Assembly: GCF_902833225.1 (NCBI RefSeq)
Contig: NZ_CADFEI010000012.1
Coordinates: forward strand, 124,001-188,000
Direction of reading: 5' to 3'
DNA length: 64,000 bases
From: Burkholderia sp. BCC1644
GTDB lineage: Bacteria; Pseudomonadota; Gammaproteobacteria; Burkholderiales; Burkholderiaceae
Below are positions 56,926 to 64,000 of this stretch, in pieces. Each line of letters opens with the position of its first letter. Position 1 is the first letter of the stretch. A program made the translations under genes and the position numbers. The notes under the pieces are model-generated. The model was not told the DNA's origin. It saw only the letters and a list, made by a program, of their open reading frames with translations, and ran no database searches.

Positions 56926-57660
56926 ATGGAAACCGGCTGGTCCGAACTGGCGCCCGATCCCCTCGACGACACGCCGCTCTATCTGCAGCTCGCCCGCAAC
57001 CTGGCGAGTGCGATTCACGGCGGCGCATGGCGGGCCGGCGAGGCGCTGCCGTCGGAGCGGCTGCTGTCGGTGTCGGTCGGCGTATCGCGGATCACGGCCC
57101 GTCGCGCGCTGGCGCTGCTGGTCGAGCAGGGGCTGATCAAGCGGGCGCGCGGGGCGGGCAGTTTCATCACGCCGCGCGTCGCCGATCCGCTGTCGCGTCT
57201 CGTCGGCTTCTCCGCGAAGATGCGGCAGCGCGGCTTCGTGCCCGATTCGGTGTGGCTGTCGCGCACGCTGCGCGCCGCGAGCCGCGACGAGATCGCGCGT
57301 CTCGGCCTCGCGCCCGGCGCGACGGTGGCGCGGCTCGAACGGTTGCGCCGCGCGGACGGCATCGTGATGGCCGTCGAGCACTCGACGCTGCCGGCCGCGG
57401 TGGTGCCCGATCCGCAGGTGCTCGGCGCGTCGCTGTACGAATACCTCGAGGCGCGCGGCATGACCGTCGTGCGCGCGCTGCAGCACTTTCGCGCGGCGAA
57501 CGCGACGCACGCGATCGCGAAATGGATGGCGGTGAAGCCGGGCTCGGCACTGCTGGTGATCACGCGGATCGGCTACGGCGCCGACCAGCGCGCGATCGAA
57601 GTGAGCGAAACGTATTGCCGCGACGACTACTACGACTTCGTCGCCGAACTGAAACGCTGA
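56926..57660 (+). CDS. GntR/UTRA transcriptional regulator of the nag genes
   Basis: 244-residue HutC-subfamily regulator. Winged helix at about 15-85: LYLQLARNLASAIHGGAWRAGEALPSERLLSVSVGVSRITARRAL, then a UTRA effector domain (SRLVGFSAKMRQRGFVPDSVWLSR, ARLERLRRADGIVMAVEHSTLP, NATHAIAKWMAVKPGSALLVITR). By homology with DasR and NagR types the effector is probably GlcNAc-6-phosphate or glucosamine-6-phosphate. As first gene of the operon behind its own palindrome it is likely autorepressed. GGAGGCAC precedes the ATG. Confidence 0.92.
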   Translation: METGWSELAPDPLDDTPLYLQLARNLASAIHGGAWRAGEALPSERLLSVSVGVSRITARRALALLVEQGLIKRARGAGSFITPRVADPLSRLVGFSAKMRQRGFVPDSVWLSRTLRAASRDEIARLGLAPGATVARLERLRRADGIVMAVEHSTLPAAVVPDPQVLGASLYEYLEARGMTVVRALQHFRAANATHAIAKWMAVKPGSALLVITRIGYGADQRAIEVSETYCRDDYYDFVAELKR

Positions 57661-57758
57661 CGCGCGAGACTGCCCGCGCGCGACAGGCGAGAAGCAACGA
57701 CACGAATGTGCAAATCACGACGCGAATGCCCGCGTCACCAGATCATCAAGAGAACGTC

Positions 57759-58862
57759 ATGCTGACTGGAAACATCCTTACCCCCGACGGCTGGATTCAC
57801 GGTTCGCTCGACAGCGAGAACGGCCGCATCACCACGCTCGACGGCACACCCGTCGATCCCGCGAAGAACGACGCGCCTTACATCCTGCCCGGCTTCATCG
57901 ACCTGCACGTACACGGCGGCGGTGGCGCCGACGTGATGGAAGGCGGCGACGCGATCGAGACGATCGCCCGCACGCACGCGCAATTCGGCACGACGAGCCT
58001 GCTCGCGACGACGATGACCGCGCCGCGCGACGAACTCATGAAAGTCGTCGGCAACCTCGGCAGCGTCGCGCGCACCCGCACGCCGGGCGGCGCGCGCGTG
58101 CTCGGCGTACACCTCGAAGGGCCGTACATCAACCCCGGCAAGCTCGGCGCGCAGCCCGACGCGGCCGTGTCGGCCGTGCTCGACGAAGTGCTGAAGTACC
58201 TGTCGATCGCACCGATCCGCGTCGTCACGCTCGCGCCGGAAATCGCCGGCCACATCGAGATCATCGGCGAGATGGCCGCACGCGGCGTACGCGTGCAGCT
58301 CGGCCACTCGCTCGCGACCTACGACGACGCGGTCGCCGCGCTCAAGCACGGCGCATGCGGCTTCACGCACCTGTTCAACGCGATGTCGCCGCTGCATCAC
58401 CGCAACCCGGGCCTCGTGGGCGCGGCGCTTGCTCACGCCGAATACGCGGAAATCATCCCCGACCTGCTGCACGTGCACCCGGGCGCGATTCGTGCCGCGC
58501 TGCGTGCGATCCCGCGCCTGTACGTGGTGACCGACAGCACGTCCGCAACGGGCATGCCCGACGGCGAATACCGCCTCGGCAGCCAGCACGTGACGAAGTG
58601 CCTCGGCGGCGTGCGGCTGGCCGACGGCACGCTTGCCGGCAGCACGCTGACGATGGACCAGGCGCTGCGCAACCTCGTGTCGCTCGGCCTGCCGATCGCC
58701 GACGTGTCGAACCGGATGTCGCGCTACGCGGCCGACTACCTCGGCGTCACCGATCGCGGCCGCCTCGAGCGCGGCGCATGGGCCGACCTCGCGGTGTTCG
58801 ACCGCGACCTGAACCTCACCGCGACCTACGTCGAAGGAGAATCGATTGTCGAATATGCTTAA
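57759..58862 (+). CDS. nagA: N-acetylglucosamine-6-phosphate deacetylase
   Basis: 367-residue amidohydrolase removing acetate from GlcNAc-6-phosphate. Metal and catalytic residues: DLHVHGGGGADVMEGG, HLEGPYINPGKLGAQ (metal Glu), GHSLATYDDAVAALKHGACGFTHLFNAMSPLHHRNPG, and the catalytic Asp in VVTDSTSATG. Its 3' end overlaps the next gene by 17 bases, showing tight coupling. The released acetate could be reused; actP elsewhere in this window takes up acetate. Confidence 0.95.
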   Translation: MLTGNILTPDGWIHGSLDSENGRITTLDGTPVDPAKNDAPYILPGFIDLHVHGGGGADVMEGGDAIETIARTHAQFGTTSLLATTMTAPRDELMKVVGNLGSVARTRTPGGARVLGVHLEGPYINPGKLGAQPDAAVSAVLDEVLKYLSIAPIRVVTLAPEIAGHIEIIGEMAARGVRVQLGHSLATYDDAVAALKHGACGFTHLFNAMSPLHHRNPGLVGAALAHAEYAEIIPDLLHVHPGAIRAALRAIPRLYVVTDSTSATGMPDGEYRLGSQHVTKCLGGVRLADGTLAGSTLTMDQALRNLVSLGLPIADVSNRMSRYAADYLGVTDRGRLERGAWADLAVFDRDLNLTATYVEGESIVEYA

Positions 58863-59862
58863 GGAAGCGCGCGAGTCCGCCCAGGTCGTCGCCGCGCAGA
58901 TCGCCGACACCTCGCGCGTCGAAGCGCTCGCCGGCCAATTGCTCGATCACCCGCCGGCCGTTGCGCTGACGGTCGCGCGCGGCAGCTCGGATCACGCCGC
59001 GAGCTATTTCGCGAGCCTGACGATGAGCCGCCTCGGCGTGCCGGTCGCGTCGCTGCCGATGTCGGTCGCGACGTTGCAGCAGGCGCCGCTGAAGGTGCAG
59101 GATCAACTCGCGATCGCCTTCTCCCAGTCGGGCAAGAGCCCCGACCTCGTCAACACGATGGCCGCGCTGCGCGAAGCCGGCGCGCGTACCGTCGCCGCCG
59201 TGAACGTGCTGCCGTCGCCGCTCGCCGACGCATGCGAGCACCAGCTGCCGCTGCTCGCCGGCCCCGAACTGTCGGTTGCCGCGACGAAGAGCTATATCGC
59301 GATGCTGTCGCTGTCCGCGCAGATCGTCGCGTACTGGCAGCGCGACGCCGCGCTGATGACCGCGCTGCGCGGGTTGCCCGACGTGCTCGCGCGGGCCGGC
59401 CAGCTCGACTGGTCGCAGGCCGTCGCCGCGCTCGCAGGTGTCGAGCGGATGATCGTGATCGGCCGCGGCCTCGGTCTCGCCATTGCGCAGGAAGCCGCGC
59501 TGAAGCTGAAGGAAACGTCCGGCATCCAGGCCGAGGCGTTCTCGAGTGCCGAAGTCCGTCACGGCCCGATGGAGCTGATCGACCGCGACTATCCGCTGCT
59601 CGTGTTCGCACCGCCGGGGCCCGAGCAGGCCGGCCTGCTGCAGCTTGCCGAAGACATGCGCGCACGCGGCGCCGCCGTGATGCTCGCGGCGCCGGCCGGC
59701 ACGCCCGGTGCGACGCTGCCGCTCGCGCAGTCCGCCCATCCGGCGCTCGACCCGATCGCCGCCATTCTTTCGTTCTACGTGATGGCGGCGGATCTCGCCG
59801 TCGCGCGCGGCCGCAACCCCGACACGCCGCGCCACCTGAACAAAGTCACCGAAACGCACTGA
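58846..59862 (+). CDS. SIS-domain sugar-phosphate deaminase/isomerase (NagB-II type)
   Basis: 338-residue protein with two SIS domains (about 35-165 and 190-320), carrying VARGSSDHAASYFASLT, FSQSGKSPDLVNTMAALREAGA, VERMIVIGRGLGLAIAQEAALKLKETSGIQAEAFSSAEVRHGP and RGRNPDTPRHLNKVTET. It resembles the isomerase half of GlmS and is probably a second type of glucosamine-6-phosphate deaminase, replacing NagB between NagA and glycolysis. The TTG start at 58846 has AAGGAGA at correct distance; the ATG at 58855 is too far from it. Confidence 0.9.
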   Translation: MSNMLKEARESAQVVAAQIADTSRVEALAGQLLDHPPAVALTVARGSSDHAASYFASLTMSRLGVPVASLPMSVATLQQAPLKVQDQLAIAFSQSGKSPDLVNTMAALREAGARTVAAVNVLPSPLADACEHQLPLLAGPELSVAATKSYIAMLSLSAQIVAYWQRDAALMTALRGLPDVLARAGQLDWSQAVAALAGVERMIVIGRGLGLAIAQEAALKLKETSGIQAEAFSSAEVRHGPMELIDRDYPLLVFAPPGPEQAGLLQLAEDMRARGAAVMLAAPAGTPGATLPLAQSAHPALDPIAAILSFYVMAADLAVARGRNPDTPRHLNKVTETH

Positions 59863-59901
59863 TAGCCGAGACAGCCGATGAGACGCGCCGAGGAGTCCCA
59901 G

Positions 59902-62460
<2,559 letters not shown>

Positions 62461-62549
62461 ACGTCGGCGGCGGGCGCGCGGCCCGTTTCGGTACAAGAGC
62501 GTAATTGGTTCAACGACGATTAACGACGAGACAAGGATTGGAGGACTGA

Positions 62550-64000
62550 ATGAACGGGAATCCGTTTCTGAAAATACAGGGCCTGGGCCGGGCACTGATG
62601 CTGCCGATCGCGGTACTGCCGGTTGCCGGCATCCTGCTGCGACTCGGCCAGCCGGACGTGTTCAACATCAAGATGATCGCCGATGCCGGCGGCGCGATCT
62701 TCGACAACCTGCCGCTGCTGTTCGCGATTGGCGTGGCGGTCGGTTTCGCGAAGGACAACAACGGCGTGGCGGCGCTCGCGGGCGCGATCGGCTACCTGAT
62801 CGAAACCGCGATCATGAAGGACATCGATCCCAAGCTGAACATGGGCGTGCTGTCCGGGATCATCGCGGGTGTCGTCGCGGGCCTGCTGTACAACCGCTAC
62901 AAGGACATCAAGCTGCCGGACTACCTCGCGTTCTTCGGCGGCAAACGGTTCGTGCCGATCATCACGGGGCTGGTGTGCGTGATACTCGGCATCGTGTTCG
63001 GGTACGTGTGGCAGCCGGTCCAGCATCTGATCGACGCGGCCGGCCAGTGGCTGACGACGGCGGGCGCGATCGGTGCGTTCGTGTTCGGCTTCCTGAACCG
63101 CCTGCTGCTCGTCACGGGCCTGCACCACATCATCAACTCGCTCGCCTGGTTCGTGTTCGGCAACTTCACGCCGCCCGCCGGCGGCGAGATCGTGCACGGC
63201 GACCTGCACCGCTTCTTCGCGGGCGACCCGACCGCGGGCACCTTCATGGCCGGTTTCTTCCCGATCATGATGTTCGGCCTGCCGGCCGCGTGTCTCGCGA
63301 TGCTGCACGAGGCACCGAAGGAGCGCCGCGCGATGGTCGGCGGCCTGCTGTTCTCGATGGCGCTCACGTCGTTCCTGACGGGCGTGACCGAACCGATCGA
63401 ATTCAGCTTCATGTTCCTCGCGCCGGTGCTGTACGTGATCCACGCGGTGCTGACGGGCCTGTCGCTCGCGATCTGCCAGATCCTCGGCGTGAAGCTCGGC
63501 TTCACGTTCTCGGCCGGCGCGATCGACTACGTGCTGAACTACGGGCTGTCGACGAAGGGCTGGATCGCGATCCCGCTCGGCATCGCGTACGGCGCCGCGT
63601 ACTACGGGCTGTTCCGTTTCTTCATCCGCAAGTTCAACATGGCGACGCCGGGCCGCGAGCCGGCATCGGCCGATGCGGCTGCCGAGTCGTACGCATCGGG
63701 CGGCTTCGTCGCACCGGCTGCGGGTGCCGCCGCGACGGCCGCCGCACCGCGTGCGCAACGCTACATCGCCGCACTCGGCGGTGCGGGCAACCTGTCGGTC
63801 GTCGACGCATGCACGACGCGCCTGCGTCTGACCGTCGTCGATCCGGAGAAGGTCTCGGAGCCGGAACTGAAGTCGATCGGCGCGCGCGGCGTGCTCAAGC
63901 GCGGTGGCAACAGCGTGCAGGTGATCATCGGGCCCGAGGCCGACATCATTGCCGACGAGATGCGTGTCGCGATCGGCAGCGGCGCGACCGGCGCCGCGTC
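62550..64000 (+). CDS. nagE: N-acetylglucosamine PTS permease EIICB, 3' partial
   Basis: Membrane permease taking up and phosphorylating GlcNAc. The visible 483 codons comprise the EIIC domain (about 1-375: LGRALMLPIAVLPVAGILLRLG, FAIGVAVGFAKDNNGVAALAG, LTGVTEPIEFSFMFLAPVLYVIHA) and most of EIIB, with phosphocysteine Cys421 in VVDACTTRLRLTVVD. An Ala-rich linker joins them. The frame runs off the window, so the stop is not seen. No EIIA is fused yet; EIIA is provided by the preceding gene. AGGATTGGAGGACTGA precedes the ATG. Confidence 0.95.
   Translation, partial: MNGNPFLKIQGLGRALMLPIAVLPVAGILLRLGQPDVFNIKMIADAGGAIFDNLPLLFAIGVAVGFAKDNNGVAALAGAIGYLIETAIMKDIDPKLNMGVLSGIIAGVVAGLLYNRYKDIKLPDYLAFFGGKRFVPIITGLVCVILGIVFGYVWQPVQHLIDAAGQWLTTAGAIGAFVFGFLNRLLLVTGLHHIINSLAWFVFGNFTPPAGGEIVHGDLHRFFAGDPTAGTFMAGFFPIMMFGLPAACLAMLHEAPKERRAMVGGLLFSMALTSFLTGVTEPIEFSFMFLAPVLYVIHAVLTGLSLAICQILGVKLGFTFSAGAIDYVLNYGLSTKGWIAIPLGIAYGAAYYGLFRFFIRKFNMATPGREPASADAAAESYASGGFVAPAAGAAATAAAPRAQRYIAALGGAGNLSVVDACTTRLRLTVVDPEKVSEPELKSIGARGVLKRGGNSVQVIIGPEADIIADEMRVAIGSGATGAA

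Overview
The window is GC-rich, gene-dense chromosomal DNA from a beta-proteobacterium. Protein sequences, codon use and gene order point to Burkholderia, most probably a Burkholderia cepacia complex member and its large housekeeping chromosome. Examples are gshA-gshB followed by a mannose-type PTS IIA, HPr and EI; glnK-amtB next to ubiK and comM; the aa3 oxidase cluster with ctaA/ctaB; and imuA-imuB-dnaE2. This assignment is recognition, not a database result. I see no rRNA, tRNA, CRISPR array, insertion sequence, prophage or composition island.

Layout. 1-5510: a beta-oxidation cluster with a multifunctional FadJ-type protein (5' end outside the window), two adjacent acyl-CoA dehydrogenases and a family III CoA-transferase. 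5634-7636: DUF485 protein and acetate permease ActP. 7637-12878: C4-dicarboxylate uptake, dctA-dctB-dctD, with a sigma-54 promoter, enhancer-like palindromes and a possible 11-codon leader before dctA, and a perfect 30-bp inverted repeat spanning the dctB end. 12983-14253: divergent TlpA-like thioredoxin and a lipoprotein. 14254-14586: convergent intergenic region with paired DnaA-box-like sites. 14587-16698 (minus): comM and ubiK. 17054-18944: glnK-amtB under a sigma-54 promoter with an NtrC-type site.

19190-24482: glutathione synthesis (gshA, gshB), then the general PTS phosphorelay (EIIA-Man type, HPr, EI). 24551-27959 (minus): moeB/thiF-like gene, carboxy-terminal protease and gpmA. 28094-31004 (plus): rhodanese, grxC, secB, gpsA and a macrodomain protein. 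31039-32412 (minus): trmL and comF. 32494-33459: BioC-like methyltransferase.

33694-44132: aa3 cytochrome c oxidase biogenesis. It holds a DUF2244 protein, coxB (fused to cytochrome c and an OmpA-like domain), coxA, a small membrane protein, ctaG, a DUF2970 protein, coxC, SURF1, a SCO-like membrane protein, ctaA, ctaB and a SCO1 lipoprotein. 44274-50972: YciI protein, a chemoreceptor, an orphan MetQ-like binding protein, a small secreted cysteine protein and a three-gene ABC importer. 51251-56606: the SOS mutasome imuA-imuB-dnaE2 behind a consensus LexA box. 56926-64000: an N-acetylglucosamine catabolic operon (GntR regulator, nagA, SIS-domain deaminase/isomerase, an EIIA-HPr-EI fusion, and nagE cut by the window end) behind a promoter whose -35 lies in a perfect palindromic operator.

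Most of the window is core metabolism. The least ordinary items are the three-domain CoxB, the inverted repeat over the dctB stop codon, the architecture of the dctA leader, the DnaA-box pair, the low-complexity segment of AmtB and the SCO-like protein in the cox cluster.
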